Below, piece by piece: positions 41,341 through 51,562 of a DNA stretch of 64,000 nt (positions within the stretch are counted from its first letter, which is position 1; every line of letters starts with the position of its first letter). Origin of the DNA: Chelydra serpentina (taxonomy: Eukaryota; Chordata; Testudines; Chelydridae); NCBI GenBank assembly GCA_037349315.1, contig JBAIAC010000057.1:3844001-3908000 (forward strand), given 5' to 3'. Both the position numbers and the translations under genes were made by a program. The notes beneath the pieces were generated by a model. It had not been told where the DNA came from and ran no database searches. It was given only the letters and a program-made list of their open reading frames with translations.

Positions 41341-42188
41341 CCCATCTGTACACTGGACACTCCGATACTTACCTTACCCTTGGGGTCTAAGGGTGTGACA
41401 TTTGTCTGCCAAGCACTACAAAACCCTTCAATGAAAGGTACTACAAACTGTAAGTGTGACGCGTTATTATAGTATCTGCTCAGTTTGTGTGAAGTCTATC
41501 TCTCTGTTTTCACTGAGGAGATGGAAAGTAGGATTCTCCAGATGCATATATTTTTGTCTAGCCTTTTATCTGCTTGGGGCAGACAATGGTTTCTGATGTA
41601 GCATGTAAAAACTATTATCAAATATCAACACAATATAACTATCTACCTGCAGAACTGACAGGCGTATTTCAACAGTGGTATATTATCAATTATGAGCTTA
41701 ACAGAGCATGTTCTCCCATCGGATTGTTAGAGAAAGTCACTTGTCAAGGGCTGGTAAAGACCAGCACTGTGTTCTTCATACAGACAGCACTGTAAGAGAT
41801 GCAGCTACAATACTTTTTTTTATTGAGAGTATAATAGAAAAGAACAAGGTGATTTCTCTAGCATCTTTTATTCCTATGATGTTTTACAAAGCCACTAGTT
41901 AGATACTAGTAGTGAAATGAGCATGCTAATCAGACACCACAGTCATTGAGGGCTGAAATATAGCTGATACAATCTCCCATTGTGTGTATGGGAGATTCTC
42001 CCCGGGCCCCTTTGAACAGCACTGCAGGTATCTTGCAATTTCCACCTGAGTCATGTAAAACAGGTGCCTTCTAACCTTATGGTTCTATGGCTTAATGAGT
42101 AACCACTGAGTCCGGCCCCTAACCCAGTGGCACTCAGACCTCAGTGGTTCCAGGGCCAAATTAGAGACCAACATTACCCAAAAGAGCC
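41341..42188. other. Unassigned AT-rich sequence
   Basis: No gene. 41470-41950 is AT-rich and may include an unclassified dispersed repeat ('gctcagtttgtgtgaagtct', 'atctctctgttttcactgag'). Confidence 0.35.
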
Positions 42189-42197
42189 ACTGTAGAG

Positions 42198-42523
42198 GGA
42201 AAACAACGAGGAGTCCCTGTGGCACCTTACAGACTAACACATTTATTTGGGCATAAACTTTCGTGGGATAACACCCACTTCATCAGATGCATGGAGTGGA
42301 AAATACAGTAAGCATGTATAAACATACAGCACATGAGGCAACCCCCATCTTTTCATGGGCTGTATATTTATATGTGTTTACTGTATTTTCCACTCCATGC
42401 ATCTGATGAAGTGGGTTATATGCCACAAAAGCTTATGCCCAAATAAATTTGTTAGTCTCTAAGGTGCCACAGGGACTCCTCGTTGTTTTTACGGATACAG
42501 ACTAACACGGCTGCCCCTCTGAA
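42198..42523. mobile_element. Penelope-like palindromic element with hammerhead-like motifs in both arms
   Basis: A 326-bp element flanked by the 9-bp direct repeat ACTGTAGAG (42189-42197 and 42524-42532). Two arms of about 140 bp (42202-42342 and 42346-42488) are inverted copies; the right side extends a further 35 bp ('acggatacagactaacacgg'). On the minus strand the left arm reads CTGATGA (42286-42280), a 5-bp stem GTGGG/CCCAC, GAAA (42262-42259), i.e. an intact hammerhead-type core. The right arm (plus) has CTGATGA but AAAA in place of GAAA and a stem mismatch. Terminal fragments in inverted order are a known habit of Penelope-like retroelements. Earlier reports (from memory) describe hammerhead motifs in these elements. 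Confidence 0.75.
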
Positions 42524-42532
42524 ACTGTAGAG

Positions 42533-42810
42533 TGAATTCACTGGTTTATAGATTCATATTTAAACAGTATGCCAGGGGAAATATTACGTTTTTTTATATC
42601 TATTATTCTCACAGCAAAATGACTGATGAAGTCTTATTATTTTACAGCTACAATTGGTTAATAACATAGTGAAAGCATCCTGACTGGTTATTAATTAAAT
42701 CACACAGTGTTTTAATGTCATGTGCTGCAAAGAGCATTAAAGAGGAGATGCATTAAAGAGCCTCCAGCAGCTAGTGAGCCTTGGTCTGAGTATCACTCCC
42801 CTCACCCCAT
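42533..42810. other. Unassigned AT-rich sequence
   Basis: AT-rich and repeat-free; nothing assigned. Confidence 0.4.
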
Positions 42811-42876
42811 GCGCGCACACGCGCACACACACACACGCGCACACACACACACGCGCACACACACACACGCGCACAC
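42811..42876. repeat. Compound CA/CG simple repeat
   Basis: Alternating (CA)n and CGCG in a 16-bp higher-order unit (ACACACACACGCGCAC), about three to four copies. Pure purine-pyrimidine alternation. Confidence 0.95.
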
Positions 42877-42984
42877 TCCTGAGCCTACGTCTAGTTGGGG
42901 GACTTGAACTCTCCAAACTTCTGGCTCGGAAATGAGAGGCTGACTAGCACGCATGCGCTCAGACCCACTGAACTAATGGGATGG

Positions 42985-43170
42985 GGGCACGGGATGGGGC
43001 ACTGGGAGAGCTGGGTTCTGTCCCTGGCTCTGCCACAGACTCTCTGTGTGAACTTGGGCGAGACACTTTCCCTTTCTGTGCCTCAGTCGCTTTATCTGGA
43101 AAGCAGAGATAACGACACCTGGCTTTGTAAAGACACGTGTGAGCATTGGAGGATGAATCTTGCAGAAGTG
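42985..43170 (+). repeat. MIR/CORE-SINE-like element, sense
   Basis: 'gagctgggttctgtccctgg', 'ctctgccacagactctctgt', 'gaacttgggcgagacacttt', 'tgtgcctcagtcgctttatc', 'ctggctttgtaaagacacgt'. Confidence 0.78.
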
Positions 43171-43559
43171 CTAAGTGCGGTTAGGTGAAGGAGGATCTTA
43201 CTCCCATCTGTTTAGCTGGGTGTGGAGAGGAGGTTTGCTTTGGATCATAGAAGTGAATCAGTCACCGGGATTCCCCCAGAGCCCCATGCACATGGCGGTG
43301 AAGACAGAGTGGAGCCTCATTCTGATTCTCCCCATGCACCAGGTTCGGCTGGATCTAAACCCGGCACTGCCTAGCCCTGTCGCAGCATCTCCCATCCAGA
43401 ACCATCCTGCCCTACAATGGACACAATGCAGCCGCTTCAGCAGGTGTTTCCCTCTGAAGCGTAGCAGATGGCAAGTTCCGATTACTGCTCCTGACTCCTC
43501 AGCATTGCAGACATCCAATCCCTTTTGCTGCTCTCTCTCCCTCCACCCACTGAGCTCAT
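43171..43559. other. Unassigned sequence
   Basis: A 154-codon plus frame (43175-43639) has no domain and runs into a SINE tail, so it is not called a gene. Confidence 0.4.
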
Positions 43560-43675
43560 CTACTTGTCACGGCATGTATTTCCAGACTGTGAGTTCCTTG
43601 GGGGAGGGACTATGGAGTCCTGCCCTGGTTAGCACTTAAGCACCGTTGCAATAATAACAAATAAATGAAGCATCC
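43560..43675 (+). repeat. SINE/LINE tail, sense
   Basis: 'cagactgtgagttccttggg', 'ggagggactatggagtcctg', 'cacttaagcaccgttgcaat', 'aataacaaataaatgaagc'. Confidence 0.65.
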
Positions 43676-44250
43676 ACTAACACTGGCTATGTTTGGAGAC
43701 AGGCTGTTGGCCTAGACTGACCATCACTTTAGTTTATTGCAGCCATTCATCTGGGCTATACGAGATGGCTCAGTGCATAGACAAGCAGCCAGCGTGTATA
43801 ATTTCATTCCACAAAAGCTTCCCTCAAACTAAAAGGCATTAACTTTATAATAAGCCCGTTCCTTCAGTTTCACTCAGAGGTAACTAATGATAGTATTTGT
43901 CATAATGGGGACAGGTTTGCTTATTACCAATTTGCTGCTGTTGTGCATACATGTCTATATGGATATAATGCCAATTGCAATTATTTGCTGATGGGATAAT
44001 TTTTTATTAAAAAACAACAACTTTGCAGTAAAAGAGTCTTAATCAGCTTTGCTGTTGGAGTTGCCTCGAATTTGTAATTCAATCAAACACCCTGTAGCAG
44101 TGAAGATGGCGCATTCTTGATATCCACAGGAGGCTTCCAGGGGCTACAACCCGAGAGATTTATTCATATACTTTCTCCATTAGCTTAAGTCTATTTTGTA
44201 AGATACAAACCTTCTGCGCCCCCCTCCCCTGACACACAGTGGAGCTCCAG
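43676..44250. other. Repeat-free AT-rich block, candidate conserved non-coding element
   Basis: About 570 bp with no repeat signature, many TAAT/ATTA and 'tttgctgctgttgtgcatac', 'ttgcaattatttgctgatgg', 'tcttaatcagctttgctgtt' words. Its composition contrasts with the repeat-rich flanks. Function not inferable from one sequence. Confidence 0.4.
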
Positions 44251-44479
44251 CCAAGCTATTTTAATATTAAAACAATTCACTTACCATGACGTGGTGAGAA
44301 CGCCGCTTCTTTGGAAAGGGTCTGTTTTGAAGGCCGTGTCCCGATGGACCTCTGTTCCGCATCAAAGAGACTTTTGTCCTTTTCTCTTAGGGCTCTTGTC
44401 CCAAAGGAGCTTATTGAAGAGTTGAATCGATCAACAAAATGGGATTATTGGACTGGGTGGTTTTGCTCATCATGATACT

Positions 44480-45010
44480 TAGATGGCCCTTGTAAACAGC
44501 TGCTGTCCCAGCCTGCTCCGTCATGGCCTGGGATGGTCCTGCAGATACCCTGCTTCCATTTGTCCCCAGGTTCCAGGAATAATCACGTACACTCAGAGCA
44601 GCTCAGAACAATACTCCCCCTCTTTTGGGGGGCTAGCTTATTCAGATTCACCAGCTCCTCACCCCCAAAATGCTTCCTTTTAGATTCGGGATTTCACAGC
44701 CCTCTTTCTTGGGGCCTGTGTGTTTTTAGCCCTGGCCCACAAACTCTCCCTTCCAGTTTGGGTATTCGCTGCCCTCCTTCTTAGGGCTGCGTCCCAGCCC
44801 AGTGCTTCCTCTCAAGTTCAGCAGCTCCTTTCCTGAGTGAGATTGGAGCCTCTTTCAGTCATTCATCCAGTCAGCTAATCACTCTCTTGATCCTCCTCAG
44901 CTGGGTCTAATAACCCCAAACACCTGTCTGCACTGGCTGGGAGAGAGCAGAGGGTATGCCCTCTTGGAGAGCCAAACTCTTCCTTTAATGCCCCTTTCAA
45001 TATTACCTCC
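44480..45010. repeat. Unclassified C/T-rich repeat, possible LTR, copy A
   Basis: Contains 'cctcctcagctgggtctaat' (about 44895-44914) also present at about 51133 in copy B. It is rich in CTCCTT/CCCTCC words. No terminal repeats or primer-binding site found. Confidence 0.45.
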
Positions 45011-45780
45011 GCAAAGGGACAGAGGGTGCCAAGCACCAACTGAGAGAAATCTCAAGGGGCTGAGATATTTGGGGGACCATCAAAGCCACAGTTTGAGACC
45101 CATGTGTGCACAAAAAAATTGTAAAAATGCTGGTTTTTGGAGGGGCTGTCTCTGTGGAACCCCTTGCTCAACAGACACTCCCCAGCACCCTCATGAGGCC
45201 TGGCAAACGTCAAGACACTCGGAATAAACGTGGGGATTTTAGAGCACTTAGGAGAATCCTCCTTTAAACAGAAAGCACTTACTAAATCTTACCTGTAGCA
45301 GAGCTGGTGCTCCATAAAATAAAGCTGTTGCTGTCTCCAGAGCGTCAGATATTCTAGCACGGCTTTGCAGGTGAGTGGTTTGACCAACCCTGAGAGGATT
45401 AGAAAAGGGAAGGCCATTCGGTGTGGAGGGAAGGAAGGGGACATCATCTCCCTGCTCTTTGCACTCAGGAGGAGGGAATAACAAGGCTACAGGATAGATT
45501 AACGTTCTCTTCTTCCTCCTGTTTCCTCCAATCTATGCTTACTGCACCAGTTAATTAAACATGAACCAAGAAGCCTGAGTGCGAGAGATCAGTCCAGCCC
45601 CACGTGGGGGATTTTCTTATGCCTCCAGCAGCCCCGGCTGCACATACAGTTGTTCTGCATTCCTGGCTCTCCAGCTGGCAATAGTGCTGGGGTGGGAGGT
45701 GATGGAGAATCAAGGCATGGATACCATGGGAACTGGCAGAGAATGGAAAGATGTAGAATCAGTTGAACTAGTCATTGAAA
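45011..45780. other. Unassigned sequence
   Basis: No gene recognised. Confidence 0.35.
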
Positions 45781-45782
45781 AT

Positions 45783-45900
45783 AATGGGCCTCATTCTCCT
45801 TTTATACACACACACACACTTACACACACACTTCGGTGCAAGTTCATTGACTTCAGCCAAGTTACTCCTGATTGACACCAGTCAAAGATGAATGAGGCTC
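45783..45900. mobile_element. Short palindromic repeat with CA microsatellite
   Basis: Ends 'gggcctcattctcctttta' and 'agatgaatgaggctctat' are inverted; the inside has 'tcattgacttcagccaagtt' and 'actcctgattgacaccagtc'. A (CA)n tract lies at 45808-45831. Confidence 0.6.
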
Positions 45901-46365
45901 TATATTCACCAAAAATGTTGCCCTTTTGATAAGGGCAGAATCCATGGACGGATCCTGATTCCCTTGGAACTCTCCCTTCCATTCTGCCCACCCTGCTACA
46001 CCATTATTACGTGGGGCCAGTACTGGGATCTAGATCAGCGTTATGTACCTGAGCAACGTGCCTCCAAACATCACCTGGAAGGACTCGCCCTAGAGGTCCG
46101 ACCCAGTGACAATGGCACAGTCAATCTTTGGATGGTCTACTAAAAGCACCAACAAAGAGAGGTTCATTCAGTTCAGTTCTGGTGGCAGGTGTGATGACAT
46201 GGACTGAGGTCACCACCTCACTCCTTTGACAGGGGGCCTTCTGAGAGTCTGTGGAACTAAAAGGCTGGGTGAGAATGGAAGCTGGCAAGGTAATGCATTA
46301 GTCAGATGGAGGCAGAGACGAGGTATCAGACAAGGAGATGGAAAAGATGTGCCCAAACTCACAGG
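45901..46365. other. Unassigned sequence
   Basis: No gene or repeat assigned. Confidence 0.35.
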
Positions 46366-46530
46366 TGTCACATATAAACTATTGTCTATATCTAGCCATA
46401 TGTCTATATCTGCATCATCTTCATACCAATAACTGTGCTGAAACAGAGAGAGACTATATCGTTATTGATTTAAAGAGATTATTCAGATACAGATATACGG
46501 ATAGATATAGACAACAGGAGAGAGAGAAGG
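46366..46530. repeat. Imperfect TATC/GATA-rich simple sequence
   Basis: 'tgtctatatctagccatatg', 'tctatatctgcatcatct' then 'cagatacagatatacggata', 'gatatagacaacaggagaga': TCTATA words on the left and their complement on the right, a loose foldback. Confidence 0.6.
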
Positions 46531-46909
46531 AGACAGAACTTCAAAAGAAAAGACAATACCACTGGGTTAGGAATGTTCTATCTTTCTCTCTGGATCTCAA
46601 GGGTAGCAGAATGAAAGTCGTGATGCGTGTAGAGAAACTTCCAGCAGAGGGAAGGAAGGTATCAACAAGGGAGTATCTCATTTTCCCTGAGGACATTGTT
46701 ATTTTCCAGCCTGCCAGCGCAAACGAATGCCTAGTGTATGTGCCTGCCGCCTGCAAAGGGATAAAACTAATCTTCACACTAGTCATTCCGCAGCGTGTCA
46801 GAGACATCTCAGCAGCGGGAGCAGATGCAGGGTGCTCTGCACATTGCTAGAGTGGAGGACGGGATGGCAAGCAGATGAATGGGTGTGCAGGAGCATGTTA
46901 GACTATGAA
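46531..46909. other. Unassigned sequence
   Basis: The 170-codon plus frame at 46338-46850 starts in the simple-sequence tract and has no domain; not called. Confidence 0.4.
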
Positions 46910-47060
46910 GCGTTGTGATCTGCTCCCAGGCCTAGGAGCCAGAACTACCCTGTTCCTATCCTGGCTGTGACGCCTGCTCTCCTGCATGGGCTTGGGCAAG
47001 TCACTTAACCCCTCCGCCACAGCCACTGATCTACCTCACAAGGGTGTTGCTCAGATACTA
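46910..47060 (+). repeat. MIR/CORE-SINE-like element, sense
   Basis: 'cccaggcctaggagccagaa', 'gcatgggcttgggcaagtca', 'cttaacccctccgccacagc', 'cacaagggtgttgctcagat'. Confidence 0.75.
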
Positions 47061-47224
47061 TGGTAAGGGGGAAAAAATCTGACTGGAACGTGACTGTGAA
47101 CGTTTATTAGTGGACTCAGTCCTGAGCCACGCGGTGGTCCTGTTGTGATGCTCCTATGGTGTAAAAATCCAGGATGCAGCTGGAGCTCCTTAGATGGGAA
47201 ATCCCTCATTTCCCCACCCTGCAG

Positions 47225-47395
47225 CCCCTCCTTCCCCTTTGCTGTAATATTGACAGATGGGGAAACTGAGCCCTGGGGAGATTGAGTGATTTGACCAAAG
47301 CCACGTGATGAATCAGTGGCAGAGCAGAGAAAGAAATTCAGGAGTCCTGGCTTCCATCGCTGAACGTTAAACACCAGACTGTGCTTTCTCCCTCA
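47225..47395 (-). repeat. MIR/CORE-SINE-like element, antisense
   Basis: 'gacagatggggaaactgagc', 'gagtgatttgaccaaagcca', 'agtggcagagcagagaaaga', 'attcaggagtcctggcttcc'. Confidence 0.75.
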
Positions 47396-47580
47396 AATCA
47401 AAGGGCAGCGCCAAGCAATCCGTTCTCATGTAGCAAACAGAATGATGAGAATCTACTAGTCCGCCCTAACCCGTTCCAGCACTGCACCAGCCCCGCTAAG
47501 CAAGAGCTATATGTGGCTTTGACGGTCAAATCCAACTCTACTGAAGTCACTCAGATTTGATCCATCATCTTGATGATTGT

Positions 47581-47703
47581 TAGGGTGACCAGATGTCCCG
47601 ATTTTATAGGGACAGTCTCGATTTTGGGGTCTTTTTCTTATATAGGCTCCTATTACCCCCCACCCCCATCCTGATTTTTTACACTTGCTGTCTGGTCACT
47701 CTA
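47581..47703. mobile_element. hAT-type MITE, TAGGGTGACC family, short copy
   Basis: A 123-bp element TAGGGTGACCAGATGTCC...GTCTGGTCACTCTA. Flanks ATGATTGT (47573-47580) and ATGATTAT (47704-47711) agree at 7 of 8. Very similar throughout to the copy at 37908. Confidence 0.92.
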
Positions 47704-47905
47704 ATGATTATTATTGTCAAAAGAGCATTGTTTAGAGCTCCCTACTGTAATTGCTGTCTCATTGTGCTAGGCACTGGATGTACATAGCTGGGGGGGAATA
47801 GAGAGTCAGAGATTGTAAATTGCCCAGACCACAGAGACAGGAACAGAACCTGGTTTTCCCAAGTACTATGCTGGAGCCCTGACCACTGTTTCATGCCAGA
47901 TCCAT
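47704..47905 (-). repeat. SINE with tail, antisense
   Basis: 'gctgtctcattgtgctaggc', 'actggatgtacatagctggg', 'taaattgcccagaccacaga', 'gaacctggttttcccaagta', 'ctatgctggagccctgacca'. Full antisense order; it directly abuts the hAT MITE. Confidence 0.7.
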
Positions 47906-48690
47906 CCCCGAGGATATCAGAAGATACATTCTCCTGCTGATAAAATGGACCTAGTGGGATGGGGAAAAAACTTGAAGATATTTACTTGATTACAGTGAAC
48001 GACCCACTGTTCAAAACCATTATTGGCATTTTTACTCTGTGCAGAAAGGTCATTCTTTCAGGAGCTAGTAGGTACAATTATAGCCATTTCCCTCTATAAA
48101 ATAGCCCTGGCAGCAAAATAACAATAATTAGATAAAATCAAAACCCTGTTAAAAATGATCAAGTGAGCTATTGACCAATATAGATACACACTTCATTCCA
48201 GGCCTTCTGGCTCCATCAAGAGAGCCTTTCTTCCAGGTGTAAGAGCAGGGTACTTTCTGATTGGACATTATCATCTGACAGTTCCTCATTGATCCACTTG
48301 TAAAGCAGCCTAGATGAAGCAGCTGCATGTTGCATACAGGCTTATCTCAGGCTGTGGGAGAGATTGCAAGCTTAATGGGCAAGGCCCCAGCTTATCCCAG
48401 GCTGCTAGACTATGTGGCCTTTGGTGTTGCTATAGTACCTCATCCTGTCTGCCCGTGTCATTTTTACCAATACCAGCATGGAACCAGTAGCCCGCCCCAT
48501 TCAGTGCATCCCCCGAAGGATTCGCCTCTGAAGATTCACTATTCCAGATTCAGCCAGACCAAGGAGAAGAGTGAATTGGATCACATGCAACACAGTCAGG
48601 GCTGCTCCATGAATTACCCAAAGGCGCTTGGGTTTGCCAAGCTCACCTGGCCTTACAACGTATGAAATGATGTTTTTCCTCTCTCCACAC
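47906..48690. other. Unassigned sequence
   Basis: No gene. 47980-48190 is AT-rich and repeat-free. Confidence 0.4.
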
Positions 48691-48694
48691 AAGG

Positions 48695-48835
48695 AGAGGC
48701 ACTGGCGAGAGTTGGGTTCTAACCTCAGCACTGCACCTGCCCAACTTGGTGACTTTGGGCAAGTCACTTCCCCTCTCGGTTTCGCCTCACGCCCTTTTTA
48801 CCGACTTGTCTGTTTAGGCCCCCGTGCAGGAAATC
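48695..48835 (+). repeat. MIR/CORE-SINE-like element, sense
   Basis: 'gagagttgggttctaacctc', 'ttggtgactttgggcaagtc', 'acttcccctctcggtttcgc', 'gacttgtctgtttaggcccc'. Confidence 0.72.
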
Positions 48836-48849
48836 GCTTACGCTTGTGA

Positions 48850-49070
48850 TGTCACTTTAAGCATGGGCTTTAGTCCCACTGACCACAGAGTTAAACACGT
48901 GCTTAAGTGCTTTCCTGAACAGGAATCATTTCTGCATCAGGGCCTTACACTGTAAGCTCTTTGGGACAGGGGCTGTCTCTTGCTAGGACGATGTACAATC
49001 CCTAGCGCAACGGAGCTCCAGTCTCGGTTGAAATCTCCAGAAGATTCTGGAATACAACAACAACATTGGT
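48850..49070 (+). repeat. GCTTAAG repeat remnant followed by SINE tail
   Basis: 'taagcatgggctttagtccc' and 'gttaaacacgtgcttaagtg' belong to the palindromic family at 30046. 'actgtaagctctttgggaca', 'aatccctagcgcaacggagc', 'tccagtctcggttgaaatct' is a SINE/LINE tail ending in 'acaacaacaac'. Confidence 0.62.
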
Positions 49071-49502
49071 TCTGATACTGTCCCATTCAAGTCAACTGCT
49101 CTGTTCCGATTCGGCTCTTACTAACACTTTGTAACGACAACGACTTCAGTAGAGTAGCTCCCGAGTTACCCCAGGGTAAGGGAAAGGGGAATTAGGCCTG
49201 GTAGCTTTAATGGGTCCTGACCGGGTCATTTGTAAATTCCACGGGGACGCTGTGAAATGGAAGATAAGTGGTTGCAGCGTCCCCTACCCACTACCGCCCG
49301 GTCTGATCTGCCATAACATGGTTAGAGGTGAGGGTCAAAACGTAAGGGTGAAAATCCAGAGAAAACCCACAAATCCAGTTCATCTCTCCTCGGTCTTGCT
49401 GAGGCTCTGTGATCAAATCGCTTGATCATTCTGAAGGCTTCATTTCCCACTGCCCTGCATGTTGTGTTGCCATATATATATATACACACCTGTGCACAGT
49501 GG
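49071..49502. other. Unassigned sequence
   Basis: No gene; short (TA)n at 49471-49483. Confidence 0.4.
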
Positions 49503-49783
49503 GTCTGTCTACACAGCACAGAAAAACCCACGACTGGCCCGTGCCAGTTGATTTGGGCTCACGGGGCTCAGGCTGCAGGGCTGTTTCATTGCTGTATCCT
49601 TCCGGGCTCGGGATGGAGGCTGAACTCTGTGACCTTCCCACCTCACAGGGTCCTGGAGCCCGGCTCCAGGGAGAGCCCAGAAGTTTATATGCAGCAGCGA
49701 AACAGCTCCGCAGCCTAAGTCCCATGAGCCCGAGCCGACTGGCACAGGCCAACAGCGGGTGTCTAGCTGCTGTGTAGACAGAC
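49503..49783. mobile_element. GTCTGTCTACACAGC MITE with long inverted arms
   Basis: A 281-bp element with inverted termini GTCTGTCTACACAGC and GCTGTGTAGACAGAC, extending inward ('gactggcccgtgccag' against 'ctggcacaggccaac') to arms of about 45 bp and, more loosely, about 120 bp ('gggctcaggctgcagggctg', 'cagctccgcagcctaagtcc'). ACAGTG occurs at 49496-49501 and 49784-49789, a possible short target duplication. Confidence 0.85.
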
Positions 49784-49879
49784 ACAGTGCATGTAATGTG
49801 CTACCATCCAGCTTAGGTAGCATTCTGCAGCCACTTTGCACAGGCACAGATCACAGGACAGGGTTCAGGGCCGTAAGGG

Positions 49880-49990
49880 ATCAGCCTCAGTTTCCACACC
49901 TGTAAAATGGGGATAAAGTTCCTTTGTAAAGCAGCGTGAGGTCTTTGAATGAAAAGTGTTTTTGTGTAAGTGCAAAGTATTGCTATTCCT
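49880..49990 (+). repeat. SINE middle and tail, sense, 5'-truncated
   Basis: 'cagcctcagtttccacacct', 'gtaaaatggggataaagttc', 'ctttgtaaagcagcgtgagg', 'tctttgaatgaaaagtg'. Confidence 0.75.
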
Positions 49991-50489
49991 TAAACAGAGG
50001 AAAGAATACAGCTCGCCTTCCCACCACAATGACACTTTAACAACGTGGCTAATGCCAGAGAAGCAGCTCTCTGACAATGACTCACCATTTCTGTATCGGA
50101 TTTGTTTCCTTTTATCAGCCAAGCTGAGAATTTTCTAGCTGCCATCACTATTGCTCAGCCCAGCCCCTACAAACCCAAGCTGTGCTCTGCCCAGGCAGAT
50201 GTTAGCCTACCCAGCTATAAGATACTGGCTTTGGAGCAAAGCTACTGTAAGGCAGAACAGGGATCTACCAAGTCCCAGCAGCTCTTCTGGCATAGCAGTG
50301 GTGACGGGGAAATCCCGACACAGATCTGAATGTGAAAACCCGTTTGTAGAAAGCCGCCCTTCCTGCGGGTTGCTTTCCCTGCTCTCATCCTCTTTTCTGC
50401 CCCTCACAGGGTGTAAGTGACACTTTCTTTGCACACCTGATGAATGCCAGATTAGTACAGTAGTAGGGTCAACTCACCACTGGCACACC
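49991..50489. other. Unassigned sequence
   Basis: No gene or repeat assigned. Confidence 0.35.
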
Positions 50490-51290
50490 CTCTGTAGTTG
50501 GGTGTGGCTCATCTCATGCCCCCGGCCTGCAATGGTCTCTCTTCTCATGATTCAGCCCCCGAAACTGGTCACTTTAGCCTTTGCGGGGGTAACAAAAGTG
50601 CAGATCAAAATCCACAAACATCCCAACACAAGACATCCTCCTGGCCAACCCTGAGAGGTTCAGTCTTCAGCCCAGCCCTGGGATTAATAGTCCGCACATC
50701 AGGCACGTAGCCCACTTTCTTGAGGCCGGCAGAGGTATCCAGGCCAACCCTCCACCCTGGTGCCCAGCCCAGGTGCCCAGGGTGAAGCAGGTAGGTCTGC
50801 TCTTTCGGAGGTGCTGCTGTTTTCCTTGCTCACTTCCTATCTCTGAACCCCTTGTGTTGCTTCTCTGCAGTCTGTGCTGAACCCAGCCTCTCCTCTGGTC
50901 CCAGGCCTCTGGCTTCTCCCTAACTCCTCTCAGCACCTTCTTTCTCTGCTGGAACGTCGAACCCTCTTTCGATGCCCCCTTTCCAGGGTCCACCACAGAG
51001 ATTAATTCCATCCCTGTAGACTTCGTCAGTCTGCATTCCTCAGACTCTTCTGAAACCGAAGGTACTGTCCCTCCTCCCTTTCCTGGACCTTCTCTGTAGC
51101 TTTCACCTCCATCTTTTAATAAGACCTACCTCCTCCTCAGCTGGGTCTAATAACAAATCAAGCCTGACACCGACTCCAGGTGCAGCAAGATGGGCTAATT
51201 GGGCCTCCAATTCTTGTTCACCTGTGTGCGGTAGCTGCCCCAAATCACAGGTATCATTACACATCTTTCCCATTCACACCAGTTTTCCAC
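50490..51290. repeat. Unclassified C/T-rich repeat, possible LTR, copy B
   Basis: Shares 'cctcctcagctgggtctaat' (about 51133-51152) with copy A and has the same C/T-rich style ('cagcctctcctctggtccca', 'ctcctctcagcaccttcttt'). Unlike copy A, the text after the shared segment diverges. The minus frame at 50667-51011 has no domain. Confidence 0.4.
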
Positions 51291-51337
51291 CCCACGTACG
51301 CCCTATCTACGCCACAGCTTAATTTGTCCCAGAGATC

Positions 51338-51562
51338 TATTATTATTAGTTGTATTTAGAGTCTTCCACCATGATCAGGGTCCCATTGTGCTCACATACA
51401 TATAATGAGAGACAGCCCCACCCAAAGAGTTTGCAACCTAGATAAACAAGACAGAGGCACAGACAGTGAAATGACTTGCCCAAGGTCACATAGCAGAGCC
51501 AGAACTAGAATTCAGGTCTCCTGGCTCCCACATAAGTGCTTTATCCACTACATCGTGCCTGC
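51338..51562 (-). repeat. Full-length SINE with tail, antisense
   Basis: 'attattattagttgtattta', 'gatcagggtcccattgtgct', 'acccaaagagtttgcaacct', 'agataaacaagacagaggca', 'gacttgcccaaggtcacata', 'agaattcaggtctcctggct', 'gctttatccactacatcg'. Complete tail, core and head. Confidence 0.82.

Noticed and set aside
46338..46850. 170-codon plus frame
   Set aside because: Begins inside GATA-type simple sequence and shows no domain; overlapped by minus frame 46541-46807.
49409..49847. Pairs of roughly 100-codon frames on both strands
   Set aside because: Produced by the inverted arms of a MITE, not by genes.
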